From Streptomyces megasporus (GTDB lineage: Bacteria > Actinomycetota > Actinomycetes > Streptomycetales > Streptomycetaceae): 64,000 nucleotides of DNA. A program made the position numbers and the translations under genes. Shown here in pieces: positions 47,754 to 61,987 of this stretch. Within the stretch, counting starts at the first letter, position 1. Each line of letters opens with the position of its first letter. The notes below the pieces were generated by a model. That model was given only the letters and a program-made list of their open reading frames with translations. It was not told the DNA's origin and searched no databases. The stretch covers positions 124,001-188,000 of the forward strand of contig NZ_JODL01000006.1 in the NCBI RefSeq assembly GCF_000718985.1, written 5' to 3'.

Positions 47754-48884
47754 CGACCTTCACCCGCAAAGCCGCCAGGGTGCCCGCCGTACTCGTCCTG
47801 GAGGACGGCCGGACCTTCCGCGGCCGTGCCTACGGGGCCGTGGGCGAGACCCTCGGCGAGGCCGTGTTCTCCACCGGGATGACCGGCTACCAGGAGACCC
47901 TGACCGACCCGTCCTACCACCGCCAGGTGGTCGTCATGACGGCCCCGCACGTCGGCAACACCGGCGTCAACGACGAGGACCGCGAGTCGGACCGGATCTG
48001 GGTGGCCGGCTACGTCGTGCGCGACCCCGCCCGGACGCCCTCCAACTGGCGCTCGGTACGCGGCCTGGAGGAGGAGCTGACCGACCAGGGCGTCGTCGGC
48101 ATCAGCGGCGTCGACACCCGGGCGCTCACCCGCCACCTGCGCGAGCGCGGCGCGATGCGGGTGGGCATCTTCTCCGGCGACGCGATCGCCGACGAGGCGG
48201 CCATGCTGGCCAAGGTGCGGTCCGCGCCCCAGATGGCCGGTGCCGCCCTGTGGGCCGAGGTCGCCGCCACCGAGCCGTGCGTCGTCCCCGCCGTCGGCAC
48301 CAAGCGGTTCACGGTCGCGACCGTGGACCTGGGAGTGAAGGGCATGACCCCGCGCCGGATGGCCGAGCGCGGCATCGAGGTCCACGTGCTCCCCGCCACC
48401 GCCACGATCGAGGACGTCTACGCCGTCGACCCGGACGGCGTGTTCTTCTCCAACGGCCCCGGCGACCCCGCGACCGCCGAGCACCCCGTCTCCGTCATGC
48501 GCGGCGTCCTGGAGCGGTCCACGCCGCTGTTCGGCATCTGCTTCGGCCACCAGCTCCTCGGCCGGGCCCTCGGCTTCGACACCTACAAGCTCAAGTACGG
48601 CCACCGCGGCGTCAACCAGCCGGTGCGGGACCGCCTCACGGGCAAGGTCGAGATCACCGCGCACAACCACGGCTTCGCCGTGGACGCCCCCGTCGACGCG
48701 CCCAGCGACACCCCCTACGGGCGCGCCGAGGTCTCCCACGTCTGCCTCAACGACGGCGTGGTCGAGGGCCTGCGCCTGCTCGACCGCCCCGCGTTCGGCG
48801 TCCAGTACCACCCCGAGGCCGCGGCCGGCCCGCACGACGCCTCCCACCTGTTCGACCGGTTCGTCTCCCTGATGGAGGGCCAGC

Positions 48885-48892
<8 letters not shown>
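47750..48892 (+). CDS. carA: carbamoyl-phosphate synthase small subunit
   Basis: A 380-residue glutamine amidotransferase subunit. The nucleophile Cys is in [11 protein letters not shown], and the His-Glu pair is in [12 protein letters not shown]. It feeds ammonia to CarB. ATG at 47750 overlaps the previous stop; carB starts inside the last codons of carA (8-nt overlap). Confidence 0.96.
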
Positions 48893-52196
<3,304 letters not shown>

Positions 52197-52205
52197 GCCG
52201 AGACA

Positions 52206-52241
52206 CGGAGGGGGACACCGGACGTCCGGTGTCCCCCTCCG
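52206..52241 (+). terminator. carB-pyrD intercistronic terminator
   Basis: 52206-52223 is the exact reverse complement of 52224-52241, a perfect 36-nt palindrome 10 nt after the carB stop and about 70 nt before pyrD. Confidence 0.75.
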
Positions 52242-52310
52242 CCACGAGATCCCCGCCCTTTCGGGGATCGCCGCAGGAGCCCCCGTCCCGCCGCCCGGAA
52301 GACCCTCCGC

Positions 52311-53434
<1,124 letters not shown>

Positions 53435-53438
<4 letters not shown>

Positions 53439-54292
53439 GCACCCCCGCCTCCCCGCAGCCGTCCCCCGAGCCCTTCGGCGCCCGGCTGCGCCGCGCCATG
53501 GACGCCCGAGGCCCGCTGTGCGTGGGCATCGACCCGCACGCCTCGCTGCTCGCCTCCTGGGGGCTGGACGACGACGTGGCGGGCCTGGAGCGGTTCACGC
53601 GCACGGTCGTGGACGCCCTCGCCGACCGGGTGGCCGTCCTCAAGCCGCAGTCCGCCTTCTTCGAGCGCTTCGGCTCGCGCGGCGTCGCCGTGCTGGAGCG
53701 GGCGATCGCCGACGCCCGCTCGGCCGGGGCGCTGGTGCTCGCCGATGTCAAGCGCGGCGACATCGGCTCCACCATGGCCGCCTACGCCGCCGCCTACCTC
53801 GACCCGGGTAGCCCGCTGTTCTCCGACGCGGTGACCGTCAGCCCCTACCTGGGGTTCGGCTCGCTGCGTCCCGCCCTGGACGCAGCGCGGGCGGCGGGCG
53901 CGGGCGTCTTCGTGCTGGCGCTCACCTCCAACCCGGAGGGCGCCGAGGTGCAGCGCGCCACCGCGGCGGGCGGGGCGTCGGTCGCGCAGACGATGCTGGA
54001 CCACATCGCCCGGGAGAACCTCGGGGCACGGCCGCTGGGCTCGGTGGGCGCGGTGGTGGGCGCCACCCTGGGCCGGGCGGGCGTCGACCTGGCGGTGAAC
54101 GGCCCGCTGCTGGCCCCGGGGTTGGGGGCCCAGGGCGCCACGGCCGAGGATCTTCCCGCGGTCTTCGGGGACGCCGTGCGCGACGTCCTGCCGAGCGTCA
54201 GCAGGGGGGTCCTCGGGCACGGGCCCTCGCCGAAGGCCCTGCGGGAGTCCGCGGCGCGGGAGACGGACCGCCTGGTGAAGGTTCTGGGGTGA
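53435..54292 (+). CDS. pyrF: orotidine 5'-phosphate decarboxylase
   Basis: A 285-residue enzyme of the longer (type 2) branch. The catalytic Lys-Asp array is ADVKRGDIGST, with CVGIDPH at the substrate site. It makes UMP, the last step of the pathway. Orotate phosphoribosyltransferase (pyrE) is not in this window. Coupled to pyrD by a 4-nt overlap and the last gene of the operon. Confidence 0.95.
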
Positions 54293-54417
54293 TCCTCCGG
54301 ACGTCCGGTGGGGTCCGGGGGTGACGAGGAGGGTGCGTCGACGAATTTCTCTCTGGTGTTTTGTCCGGAAATGCCCCAGTCGACTTGAGTCTGACCTGGA
54401 CTTTTCATCTGTTCTCG

Positions 54418-54446
54418 CTGACTCAGACGCTCAGGGCCGCTAGTCT
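54418..54446 (+). promoter_or_regulatory. mihF promoter
   Basis: CTGACT (54418-54423) and TAGTCT (54441-54446) with a 17-nt spacer form a good promoter in the 297-bp gap after pyrF. The leader would be about 135 nt and contains short self-pairing stretches such as GAACCC/GGGTTC near 54467. No coding sequence is seen in the gap. Confidence 0.5.
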
Positions 54447-54589
54447 CCGACGAAGAGCACCGCGGAACCCGGGGTTCTCCCAGGCCGGGAGGTTCGGGGG
54501 ACGTGTTGCTCTTTGCTCCGCGGAAGCGGGGCTACTAGGTTCCTCACCGACCAATATCCGACCAGTTCTATCTCCGAGGTGACGTAGGC

Positions 54590-54916
54590 GTGGCTCTTCC
54601 GCCCCTTACCCCTGAACAGCGCGCAGCCGCGCTCGAGAAGGCCGCCGCGGCTCGCCGGGAGCGCGCCGAGGTCAAGAACCGACTGAAGCACTCCGGCGCC
54701 TCGCTCCACGAGGTCATCAAGCAGGGCCAGGAGAACGACGTCATCGGCAAGATGAAGGTCTCCGCCCTCCTGGAGTCCCTGCCCGGCGTCGGCAAGGTCC
54801 GGGCCCGTCAGATCATGGAGCGGCTCGGGATCTCCGAGAGCCGTCGGGTGCGCGGCCTGGGCTCCAACCAGATCGCCTCCCTCGAGCGCGAATTCGGCGG
54901 CGGTTCCGCCTCCTGA
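54590..54916 (+). CDS. mihF: actinobacterial integration host factor (sIHF/mIHF)
   Basis: A 108-residue DNA-binding nucleoid protein unrelated in fold to E. coli IHF. The N-terminal helix (PLTPEQRAAALEKAAAARRERAEVKNRLK) is followed by a helix-two-turn-helix (GVGKVRARQIMERLG) and a lid (SRRVRGLGSNQ). In Streptomyces it compacts DNA and affects development and antibiotic production. The GTG at 54590 has GAGGTG upstream. It lies immediately before gmk, as in mycobacteria. Confidence 0.95.
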   Translation: MALPPLTPEQRAAALEKAAAARRERAEVKNRLKHSGASLHEVIKQGQENDVIGKMKVSALLESLPGVGKVRARQIMERLGISESRRVRGLGSNQIASLEREFGGGSAS

Positions 54917-54918
54917 CG

Positions 54919-54948
54919 TTTCCGGGCCTCTCCGGGAACCGGGATAAT
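54919..54948 (+). promoter_or_regulatory. gmk promoter, leaderless
   Basis: TTTCCG (54919-54924) and GATAAT (54943-54948) with an 18-nt spacer. The -10 ends 7 nt before the gmk ATG, so the mRNA is probably leaderless. Confidence 0.5.
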
Positions 54949-54955
54949 CGCCGTT

Positions 54956-55513
54956 ATGAGTGAACGTCCGCGGCTGACCGTGCTCTCCGGCCCCTCCGGG
55001 GTCGGCAAGAGCACGGTCGTCGCCCATCTGCGCAAGGTCCACCCCGAGGTCTGGCTCTCGGTGTCCGTCACCACCCGCAAGCCCCGCCCGGGGGAGCGGC
55101 ACGGCGTCCAGTACTTCTTCGTCGAGGACGAGGAGTTCGACAAGCTGGTCGCCAACGGCGAGCTGCTGGAGTGGGCCGAGTTCGCGGGCAACCGGTACGG
55201 AACCCCCCGCAAGGCCGTCCTGGAACGGCTGGAGGCGGGCGAACCGGTGCTCCTGGAGATCGACCTCCAGGGCGCGCGCCAGGTGCGCGCGTCGATGCCC
55301 GAGGCCCGGCTCGTCTTCCTCGCCCCGCCGAGCTGGGAGGAGCTGGTCCGGCGGCTCACCGGCCGGGGCACCGAGCCCCCGGAGGTCATCGAGCGGCGGC
55401 TGGAGGCGGCCAGGGTCGAACTGGCAGCCGAGGCCGAGTTCGACGTGACCCTGGTCAACACCTCGGTCGAGGACGTCGGCCGCGAGCTGCTAGCCTTGAT
55501 GAAGGATTCGTGA
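54956..55513 (+). CDS. gmk: guanylate kinase
   Basis: A 185-residue P-loop kinase that turns GMP into GDP. Walker A is GPSGVGKS at about 12-19; the GMP-binding [11 protein letters not shown] and the DLQGARQVR segment are complete. ATG at 54956 with no ribosome binding site, fitting a leaderless transcript. It also draws on the same nucleotide pool as relA-made (p)ppGpp. Confidence 0.96.
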   Translation: MSERPRLTVLSGPSGVGKSTVVAHLRKVHPEVWLSVSVTTRKPRPGERHGVQYFFVEDEEFDKLVANGELLEWAEFAGNRYGTPRKAVLERLEAGEPVLLEIDLQGARQVRASMPEARLVFLAPPSWEELVRRLTGRGTEPPEVIERRLEAARVELAAEAEFDVTLVNTSVEDVGRELLALMKDS

Positions 55514-55665
55514 TCGCAGCCGGCCGCCCGGGCCCCGGAGCACCGGCGGTGGGCTCCCGGCCCAGGGACACCCGGCGCGGGGTCTCGTCACAACGGCACC
55601 GGACACCACCGGATCCGGTCGTTTCGATCACTGACCGTCTTGTCCACCGCAGCGGAAGGTAGAGT

Positions 55666-55938
55666 GTGTCCTCTCCCATGACCACGCCCGAGGGCATCAT
55701 CAACCCGCCGATCGATGAGCTGCTCGAGGCCACCGACTCCAAGTACAGCCTGGTGATCTACGCCGCCAAGCGCGCGCGTCAGATCAACGCCTACTACTCG
55801 CAGCTCGGCGAGGGCCTGCTGGAGTACGTCGGCCCGCTGGTGGACACCCACGTCCACGAGAAGCCCCTGTCGATCGCGCTCCGCGAGATCAACGCGGGCC
55901 TGCTGACCGCCGAGTCCACCGACGTCCCGGCGCAGTAA
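55666..55938 (+). CDS. rpoZ: RNA polymerase omega subunit
   Basis: A 90-residue protein with the omega core ([26 protein letters not shown]) near the N-terminus. It stabilises the beta' subunit. GTG at 55666 is preceded by GGAAGG at 7-nt spacing and matches the length of the S. coelicolor protein (90 residues, from memory). An internal ATG at 55678 is the alternative. Confidence 0.95.
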   Translation: MSSPMTTPEGIINPPIDELLEATDSKYSLVIYAAKRARQINAYYSQLGEGLLEYVGPLVDTHVHEKPLSIALREINAGLLTAESTDVPAQ

Positions 55939-55976
55939 GCGCTCGGGCCGCCACGGGCGGCCGCATCGGCACACAC

Positions 55977-56019
55977 CACACCACGGGCCCGGCAGTACGA
56001 CTGCCGGGCCCGTGGTGTG
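55977..56019 (+). terminator. rpoZ terminator
   Basis: A perfect 19-bp stem (55977-55995 with 56001-56019) with loop TACGA lies 38 nt after the rpoZ stop. Confidence 0.8.
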
Positions 56020-56111
56020 TCATGGGAGGCCGACGGCACGTCCGCACCGCCCCGCGTTCCCGCCGGGCGGTGCGGAGGGGCGAGGCCACGGAGAGCGGGG
56101 AGAGGCAGAGG

Positions 56112-57335
56112 ATGGACAACACCGGCAAGCCCAGGGTGGTCCTGGGGGTCAGCGGCGGCATCGCCGCCTACAAGGCGTGCGAGCTGCTGCGCAGGCTGAC
56201 CGAGTCCGGTCACGACGTACGGGTGGTGCCGACCGAGTCGGCGTTGAACTTCGTCGGCGAGGCCACCTGGTCGGCGCTCTCCGGGAACCCCGTGGCGACC
56301 GGGGTGTGGGAGAGCGTCCACGAGGTCCCGCACGTTCGCATCGGCCAGGAGGCCGATCTGGTCGTCGTCGCGCCCGCCACCGCCGACACCCTCGCCCGGG
56401 CCGCCCACGGCCTCGCCGACGACCTGCTGACCAACACCCTGCTCACCGCCCGCTGCCCGGTGATCTTCGCACCCGCCATGCACACCGAGATGTGGGAGCA
56501 CCCCGCCACCGCCGAGAACGTGGCCACGCTGCGCCGCCGTGGCGCGGTCGTCATCGAACCCGCGGTCGGCCGGCTGACGGGCAAGGACACCGGCAAGGGG
56601 CGGCTGCCGGACCCCGGCGAGATCTTCGAGGTCTGCCGCCGCGTCCTCGCCCGCGGCGCCGGACAGGAGCGCGACCTGGCCGGACACCACGTCGTGGTCA
56701 GCGCCGGCGGCACCCGCGAGCCGCTGGACCCGGTGCGCTTCCTGGGCAACCGCTCCTCGGGCCTCCAGGGGTACGCCCTGGCCCGCACCGCGGTGGCGCG
56801 CGGCGCGCGGGTGACCCTGGTCGCCGCCAACACCGCCCTGCCCGACCCCGCCGGCGCGGACGTGGTGCGGGTGGGGACGGCCCGCCACCTGCGGGAGGCC
56901 GTGCTGGAGGCCGCGGCGGACGCGGACGCGGTGGTCATGGCCGCCGCCGTGGCCGACTTCCGGCCCGCCCACTACGCCCAGGGGAAGATCAAGAAGCAGG
57001 ACGGCCGGGAACCGGAGCCCATCGCCCTGGTCCGCAACCCCGACGTCCTGGCGGAGCTCTCCTCGACGCGGGCCCGTCCCGGACAGGTGGTCGTCGGCTT
57101 CGCCGCGGAGACCGACGACGTGCTGGCCAACGGCCGCGCCAAGCTCGCCCGCAAGGGGTGCGACCTGCTGGTCGTCAACGAGGTCGGAGAGGACAGGACA
57201 TTCGGCTCCCAGGAGAACGAGGCCGTCGTCCTGGGCGCCGACGGCAGCGAGACGCCCGTGCCGCACGGCCCCAAGGAGGCCCTCGCCGACACGGTGTGGG
57301 ACCGGGTCGTCCACCTGTTGAGGAACCGGGACTGA
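56112..57335 (+). CDS. coaBC: phosphopantothenoylcysteine synthetase/decarboxylase
   Basis: A 407-residue bifunctional coenzyme A enzyme (Dfp). The N-terminal flavin decarboxylase (about 1-185) has GVSGGIAAYK, the active-site Asn region and the PAMHTEMW motif. The C-terminal synthetase (about 190-405) has SAGGTREPLDPVR, the AAVADF and KIKK motifs. ATG at 56112 with GAGAGG upstream. It precedes metK. Confidence 0.95.
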   Translation: MDNTGKPRVVLGVSGGIAAYKACELLRRLTESGHDVRVVPTESALNFVGEATWSALSGNPVATGVWESVHEVPHVRIGQEADLVVVAPATADTLARAAHGLADDLLTNTLLTARCPVIFAPAMHTEMWEHPATAENVATLRRRGAVVIEPAVGRLTGKDTGKGRLPDPGEIFEVCRRVLARGAGQERDLAGHHVVVSAGGTREPLDPVRFLGNRSSGLQGYALARTAVARGARVTLVAANTALPDPAGADVVRVGTARHLREAVLEAAADADAVVMAAAVADFRPAHYAQGKIKKQDGREPEPIALVRNPDVLAELSSTRARPGQVVVGFAAETDDVLANGRAKLARKGCDLLVVNEVGEDRTFGSQENEAVVLGADGSETPVPHGPKEALADTVWDRVVHLLRNRD

Positions 57336-57338
57336 AGA

Positions 57339-57385
57339 CCCGAGGGGAGCCGCCCGGAGCGGTCCGCCGGACGGCTCCCCTCGGG
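57339..57385 (+). terminator. coaBC terminator
   Basis: A 14-bp stem (57339-57352 with 57372-57385) with a 19-nt loop that can pair further inside. Confidence 0.7.
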
Positions 57386-57493
57386 AGTGCCTTTCGGGCG
57401 AAGGGGGTCGAATCCCCGCTCCGCGCACCCATGGCGTGCGATGTGAAATGTCGGAGTGCGAGACGCCGTGGTCGCATCCCGGAGGGCTACGGA

Positions 57494-57499
57494 TAAACT
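57494..57499 (+). promoter_or_regulatory. candidate -10 of metK
   Basis: TAAACT lies 85 nt before the metK start in the 248-bp gap after coaBC. The -35 is weak. No SAM riboswitch fold is recognisable in the roughly 80-nt leader. Confidence 0.35.
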
Positions 57500-57583
57500 G
57501 ATCGCGGACCGTGCCCGGGCGAGCCCCGGCGACCGGTCCGCAGACGACATCAGCCAGCAGCCGCTGCAACCCCAGGGAGCGAT

Positions 57584-58792
57584 GTGTCCCGCCGCCTCTT
57601 CACCTCGGAGTCCGTGACCGAGGGCCACCCGGATAAGATCGCCGATCAGATCAGCGACGCCATTCTCGACGCCCTGCTCGCCCAGGACCCCACCTCCCGG
57701 GTCGCCGTGGAGACGATGATCACCACCGGCCTGGTGCACGTGGCCGGCGAGGTCACCACCGCCGCGTACGCGGACATCCCCACCCTGGTGCGGGAGAAGA
57801 TCCTGGCCATCGGCTACGACTCCTCCAAGAAGGGCTTCGACGGCGCCTCCTGCGGGGTGTCGGTGTCCATCGGGGCGCAGTCCCCGGACATCGCCCAGGG
57901 CGTGGACGCCGCCTACGAGGCCCGAGTGGAGGGCGACGAGGACGAGCTGGACCGGCAGGGCGCCGGCGACCAGGGCCTGATGTTCGGCTACGCCTGCGAC
58001 GAGACGCCGGAGCTGATGCCGCTGCCGATACACCTGGCGCACCGGCTCTCCCGCCGGCTGTCGGAGGTCCGCAAGAACGGCACCGTCCCCTATCTGCGCC
58101 CGGACGGCAAGACGCAGGTGACCATCGAGTACGCCGGTGACAAGGCGGTGCGGCTGGACACCGTGGTGGTCTCCTCCCAGCACGCCTCCGACATCGACCT
58201 GGACTCGCTGCTGGCCCCCGACATCCGCGAGTTCGTGGTGGAGCACGTGCTCTCCGAGCTGGAGGCGGAGGGCATCAAGCTGGACACCGACGGCTACCGG
58301 CTGCTGGTCAACCCCACCGGGCGGTTCGAGATCGGCGGCCCGATGGGCGACGCCGGGCTGACCGGCCGGAAGATCATCATCGACACCTACGGCGGCATGG
58401 CCCGGCACGGTGGCGGGGCGTTCTCCGGCAAGGACCCCTCCAAGGTGGACCGGTCGGCGGCCTACGCGATGCGCTGGGTGGCCAAGAACGTGGTGGCCGC
58501 CGGGCTGGCCGCCCGGTGCGAGGTGCAGGTGGCGTACGCGATCGGCAAGGCCGAGCCGGTGGGGCTGTTCGTGGAGACCTTCGGCACCCACACGGTGGAG
58601 GTGGAGAGGATCCAGCAGGCCATCTCCGAGGTCTTCGACCTGCGGCCGGCCGCGATCATCCGCGATCTGGACCTGCTCCGTCCGATCTACGCGCAGACGG
58701 CCGCCTATGGGCACTTCGGTCGGGAGCTGCCGGACTTCACCTGGGAGCGCACCGACCGCACCGACGCCCTCCGCAAGGCCGCCGGCCTGTAA
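57584..58792 (+). CDS. metK: S-adenosylmethionine synthetase
   Basis: A 402-residue enzyme that makes SAM from methionine and ATP. The signature hexapeptide-type motifs GHPDK (near 14-18), [12 protein letters not shown] and the [10 protein letters not shown]-loop-like motif are intact. GTG at 57584 with AGGGAG upstream. SAM level has strong effects on development and antibiotic production in Streptomyces. Confidence 0.97.
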   Translation: MSRRLFTSESVTEGHPDKIADQISDAILDALLAQDPTSRVAVETMITTGLVHVAGEVTTAAYADIPTLVREKILAIGYDSSKKGFDGASCGVSVSIGAQSPDIAQGVDAAYEARVEGDEDELDRQGAGDQGLMFGYACDETPELMPLPIHLAHRLSRRLSEVRKNGTVPYLRPDGKTQVTIEYAGDKAVRLDTVVVSSQHASDIDLDSLLAPDIREFVVEHVLSELEAEGIKLDTDGYRLLVNPTGRFEIGGPMGDAGLTGRKIIIDTYGGMARHGGGAFSGKDPSKVDRSAAYAMRWVAKNVVAAGLAARCEVQVAYAIGKAEPVGLFVETFGTHTVEVERIQQAISEVFDLRPAAIIRDLDLLRPIYAQTAAYGHFGRELPDFTWERTDRTDALRKAAGL

Positions 58793-58802
58793 GGACACGG
58801 GA

Positions 58803-58858
58803 CACCGACACGGCCCGATCCCGCGGCTCGCTCGCCGCGGGATCGGGCCGTGTCGGTG
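58803..58858 (+). terminator. metK terminator
   Basis: A perfect 25-bp stem (58803-58827 with 58834-58858) with a 6-nt loop, 10 nt after the metK stop. The next gene's -10 (58867) follows 8 nt later. Confidence 0.85.
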
Positions 58859-58866
58859 CTCTCTGG

Positions 58867-58872
58867 TAGGAC
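58867..58872 (+). promoter_or_regulatory. -10 box for leaderless priA mRNA
   Basis: TAGGAC ends 8 nt before the priA GTG, at leaderless spacing. It lies directly after the metK terminator, so any -35 would fall in the right arm of that hairpin. Confidence 0.4.
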
Positions 58873-58880
58873 TGGGGGCT

Positions 58881-61043
58881 GTGAGCAGCGAGAACGGCGA
58901 GAACGGACAGCCTGGAAAGCCCCCGGCGGGGGAGCCGTCGGGAGGCGAGCAACTCGCGCTCATCCGGGAGACCGTCCGTCGCGCCAAGCCGCCCCGCGCC
59001 CGCCCGCGCACCTGGCGCGGCGCCGAACTCGCCGCGCGCGATCCCGTCGCCCGCGTCCTGGTCGACAAGGGGCTGGTCCACCTCGACCGCTTCTTCGACT
59101 ACGCCGTTCCCGCCGCCATGGACGCCGAGGCCCGACCCGGAGTGCGGGTGCGGGTGCGCTTCGGAGCCGGCGAACGCGGCGGACGGCGCGAAGGCGGCGG
59201 ACTGGTCAACGGCTTCATCGTCGAACGCCGCGCGGAGTCCGACTTCCCCGGCGTCCTCGCCCCCATCGCCCAGGTGCTCTCCCCGGAACCCGTCCTCGGC
59301 CCGGAACTGCTGCGGCTGTGCCGGGCCGTCGCCGACCGCTACGCCGGCGCTCTCGCCGACGTCGTCCAACTCGCCGTGCCCCCGCGCATGGCCCGGGCCG
59401 AGAAGGCCGCCCCGGACGCCGCCCGGCCTACGCCGCCACCGCCGCCCGGACCGGGCTCCTGGACGCGCTACCCCGCGGGCCCCGGCTACCTGCGGGCGCT
59501 CGCCGGCGGCGAGTCCCCCCGCGCGGTGTGGACGGCCCTGCCCGGACCGCACTGGCCCGAGGAACTGGCCCGAGCCCTGGCCGCCACCCTGGCCTCCGGT
59601 CGCGGCGCGCTCGCCGTCCTGCCCGACGGACGGTCCGCCGCCCGCGTGGACGCCGCCCTCACCGCCCTGATCGGCGACGGCCGGCACGTGGTGCTCACCG
59701 CCGACGCCGGGGCCGAGACCCGCTACCGCCGCTGGCTCGCCGTCAACCGCGGAGCGGTGCGCTGCGTCGTCGGCACCCGGGCCGCGATGTTCGCACCCGT
59801 GCGCGACCTGGGTCTGGTCGCGATCTGGGACGACGGGGACTCCAGCCACCGCGACCCCCACGAGCCGATGCCGCACGCCCGCGAGGTGCTGCTGCTGCGC
59901 GCCGCCCGGGAGAAGTGCGGCTTCCTGCTGGGCGCGCACGGCCGCACCGTGGAGGCCGCCCAACTGGTCGAGACGGGCTGGGCCCGCCCGCTGACCGCCG
60001 ACCGGGACGCGGTGCGCGCCACCGCGCCCCTGGTCCGCACCGTCGGCGACGGCGACGAGGCCCGCGACCCCGCCGCGCGCGCCGCCCGACTGCCCACCCT
60101 CGCCTGGAACACGGTGCGCGACGCCCTCCGGCTGGGCCCGGTACTGGTACAGGTGCCGCGCCGCGGCTACGTCCCCCGGCTGGCCTGCGCGCGCTGCCGA
60201 GAGCCCGCGCGGTGCGCCCGCTGCGCGGGCCCCCTGGAGGCCACCGGCGGCGACGCCCCGCCCACCTGCGGCTGGTGCGGCGACGCCGCCCCGGCCTGGG
60301 TGTGCGCGGAGTGCGGCGGCCACAGGCTGCGGGGCCGGGTCTTCGGCGCCCGCCGCACCGCGGAGGAGCTGGGCCGGGCCTTCCCGGCCGTCCCCGTCCG
60401 CACCTCCGGCCGCGACCACGTCCTGGGGACGGTGCCCGACCGGCCGGCGCTGGTGGTCAGCACCCCCGGCGCCGAACCGGTCGCCGAGGGAGCGGGTTAC
60501 GCGGCGGCGCTGCTGCTGGACGGCTGGGCACTGCTCTCCCGCCCCGACCTGCGGGCGGCGGAGGAGGCGCTGCGCCGCTGGCTGGACGCCGCCGCGCTGG
60601 TCCGTCCCCGCGCCGAGGGCGGCACGGTGGTCGTCATGGCCGAGCCGACGCTCCGCCCCGTGCAGGCCCTGGTGCGCTGGGACCCGGCCGGCCACGCCCG
60701 ACGCGAGCTGGCCGAGCGCGCCGAACTGGGCTTCCCGCCGGTGTCCCGGATGGCCGCCGTGACCGGGCCGCCCGAGGCCGTCGCCGAACTGCTGGCGTCG
60801 GCCGACCTGCCCGCCGACGCCGAGGTCCTGGGGCCGGTGCCGCTCCCCGAGGCCCCGCCCGGACGGCCCCGGCGACCCGGTGGCCCGCCCGAGGGGGAGC
60901 GGTGGGAGCGGGCCCTGGTACGGGTGCCGCCGGGCAGCGGCGCGGCGCTCGCCGGCGCCCTCAAGACCGCGCAGGCGGCCCGGCTCGCCCGCCGGGCGAA
61001 GGGGCTCGTGCGGGTCCGCGTCGATCCCGACGACATCGGTTGA
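58881..61043 (+). CDS. priA: PriA-like primosomal protein lacking helicase motifs
   Basis: A 720-residue protein with the PriA order: N-terminal 3'-DNA-binding domain (about 60-170), helicase lobes, and a zinc-binding insertion with the eight Cys pattern CARC..CARC..CGWC..CAEC. Walker A GxTGSGKT is replaced (region ALPGPHWPEE), and the DEAH box reads DDGDSSH, so ATP hydrolysis is unlikely. Actinobacterial PriA proteins are known to be degenerate in this way and are thought to load the replisome without unwinding. GTG at 58881 has no ribosome binding site. Confidence 0.9.
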   Translation: MSSENGENGQPGKPPAGEPSGGEQLALIRETVRRAKPPRARPRTWRGAELAARDPVARVLVDKGLVHLDRFFDYAVPAAMDAEARPGVRVRVRFGAGERGGRREGGGLVNGFIVERRAESDFPGVLAPIAQVLSPEPVLGPELLRLCRAVADRYAGALADVVQLAVPPRMARAEKAAPDAARPTPPPPPGPGSWTRYPAGPGYLRALAGGESPRAVWTALPGPHWPEELARALAATLASGRGALAVLPDGRSAARVDAALTALIGDGRHVVLTADAGAETRYRRWLAVNRGAVRCVVGTRAAMFAPVRDLGLVAIWDDGDSSHRDPHEPMPHAREVLLLRAAREKCGFLLGAHGRTVEAAQLVETGWARPLTADRDAVRATAPLVRTVGDGDEARDPAARAARLPTLAWNTVRDALRLGPVLVQVPRRGYVPRLACARCREPARCARCAGPLEATGGDAPPTCGWCGDAAPAWVCAECGGHRLRGRVFGARRTAEELGRAFPAVPVRTSGRDHVLGTVPDRPALVVSTPGAEPVAEGAGYAAALLLDGWALLSRPDLRAAEEALRRWLDAAALVRPRAEGGTVVVMAEPTLRPVQALVRWDPAGHARRELAERAELGFPPVSRMAAVTGPPEAVAELLASADLPADAEVLGPVPLPEAPPGRPRRPGGPPEGERWERALVRVPPGSGAALAGALKTAQAARLARRAKGLVRVRVDPDDIG

Positions 61044-61083
61044 CGGCGCGGCGGGCCGGGGCTCCGCCGGCAGCGGACACGGA

Positions 61084-61134
61084 ACCGCCCGGCGTCCGGC
61101 CGACGGGGCGCGGTCGGGACGGACGCCGGGCGGT
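61084..61134. terminator. bidirectional terminator priA/HTH gene
   Basis: A 15-bp stem (61084-61098 with 61120-61134) with an inner CCGAC/GTCGG pairing, between convergent genes. Confidence 0.75.
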
Positions 61135-61154
61135 GGGCAACGGCCGAGGAGGGG

Positions 61155-61703
61155 TCAGCCGTTGCGGGGGCCGGGGAACGCGCCCGGACGGGAGTCCGAC
61201 GGCGGCTGCGCCGGCCTGCCGGGCAGGGAGGGCGCGGCGGGCGCCGGGGCCGCGCCCTGTCCCACGACCACGGTGTGCGGGGGCGTCGCGGGAGGCTCCT
61301 CGCCGGACGGGACCCGCCGCGGCGCCTCGGCCCCGTCCGGGGCGGCCGACGCCGCGGCCCGCCGCGAACCGTAGCGGCGGTGGACGGCCTGCTTGGTCAC
61401 GCCGAGCGCCGAGCCCACCGCGTCCCAGGAGAACCCCAGCGAGCGGTCGAACTCCACCGCCGCCGTCACCAGCGCCTCCACGCTGTCGCGCAGCTCCTGG
61501 GCGAGCCGTACGGTGGGCGCCGGAGCCCTGCCGTAGACGACGAAGCCCGTGGCGGGGCCCGTGCGGCGCGGCCGGTAGACGTTGCCGAGCTGCGCGGTGA
61601 GCGTGCGCAGCGCGTCCACCTGCCGGCGGACCCGCTCGATGTCCCGCACCAGCAGGTGCAGACTGGCCCGTGTCCGGGCGTCGGGGGTGGCATGGTCGGC
61701 CAT
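61155..61703 (-). CDS. small HTH-containing protein
   Basis: A 182-residue protein. The N-terminal half is helical and charged ([20 protein letters not shown]); a helix-turn-helix [22 protein letters not shown] lies at about 105-126, and the last 50 residues are Pro/Ala/Gly-rich and probably disordered. The HTH resembles the sigma-like or MerR-like recognition pair, but I do not know the family's targets. ATG at 61703 (MADHATPD) with GAGAGG upstream; a longer frame to 61787 was rejected. It is divergent from fmt with a 284-bp gap that holds a CCCCCAC/GTGGGGG inverted repeat at 61854-61868. Confidence 0.75.
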   Translation of the reverse strand: MADHATPDARTRASLHLLVRDIERVRRQVDALRTLTAQLGNVYRPRRTGPATGFVVYGRAPAPTVRLAQELRDSVEALVTAAVEFDRSLGFSWDAVGSALGVTKQAVHRRYGSRRAAASAAPDGAEAPRRVPSGEEPPATPPHTVVVGQGAAPAPAAPSLPGRPAQPPSDSRPGAFPGPRNG

Positions 61704-61987
61704 GAACAAGCCTCTCGGAACCGGCGTGGAAGGATCGGCCGCTGTCGGCGGTCCGTTTCGGTCAAGCTGCATTGACCAACGCCGCACCGGCCGCCGGGGT
61801 CACGCTGCGGGGGCGTGCGAGGGCGGGGAGGGCGGCACGCCGGACGCCGTACGCCCCCACGGTGGGGGACCTTGACGGCCCGTAGACTGGTGCGCCGTTC
61901 CGCGCACGCCGTGCGCTTTCCGTGCGTGCCCGCGTACCGCCGCGGTGTGCCGCGGTTCCGCCGTCCGCGAGAGGTGGTTCCCCACAG

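Noticed and set aside
55660..55665. TAGAGT as the rpoZ -10
   Set aside because: It touches the GTG start that has a good ribosome binding site; using it would place transcription start inside the gene's expected N-terminus.
57420..57583. A SAM riboswitch before metK
   Set aside because: No kink-turn or conserved SAM-I/SAM-II core could be found by eye in the leader; only a -10 and a ribosome binding site are supported.
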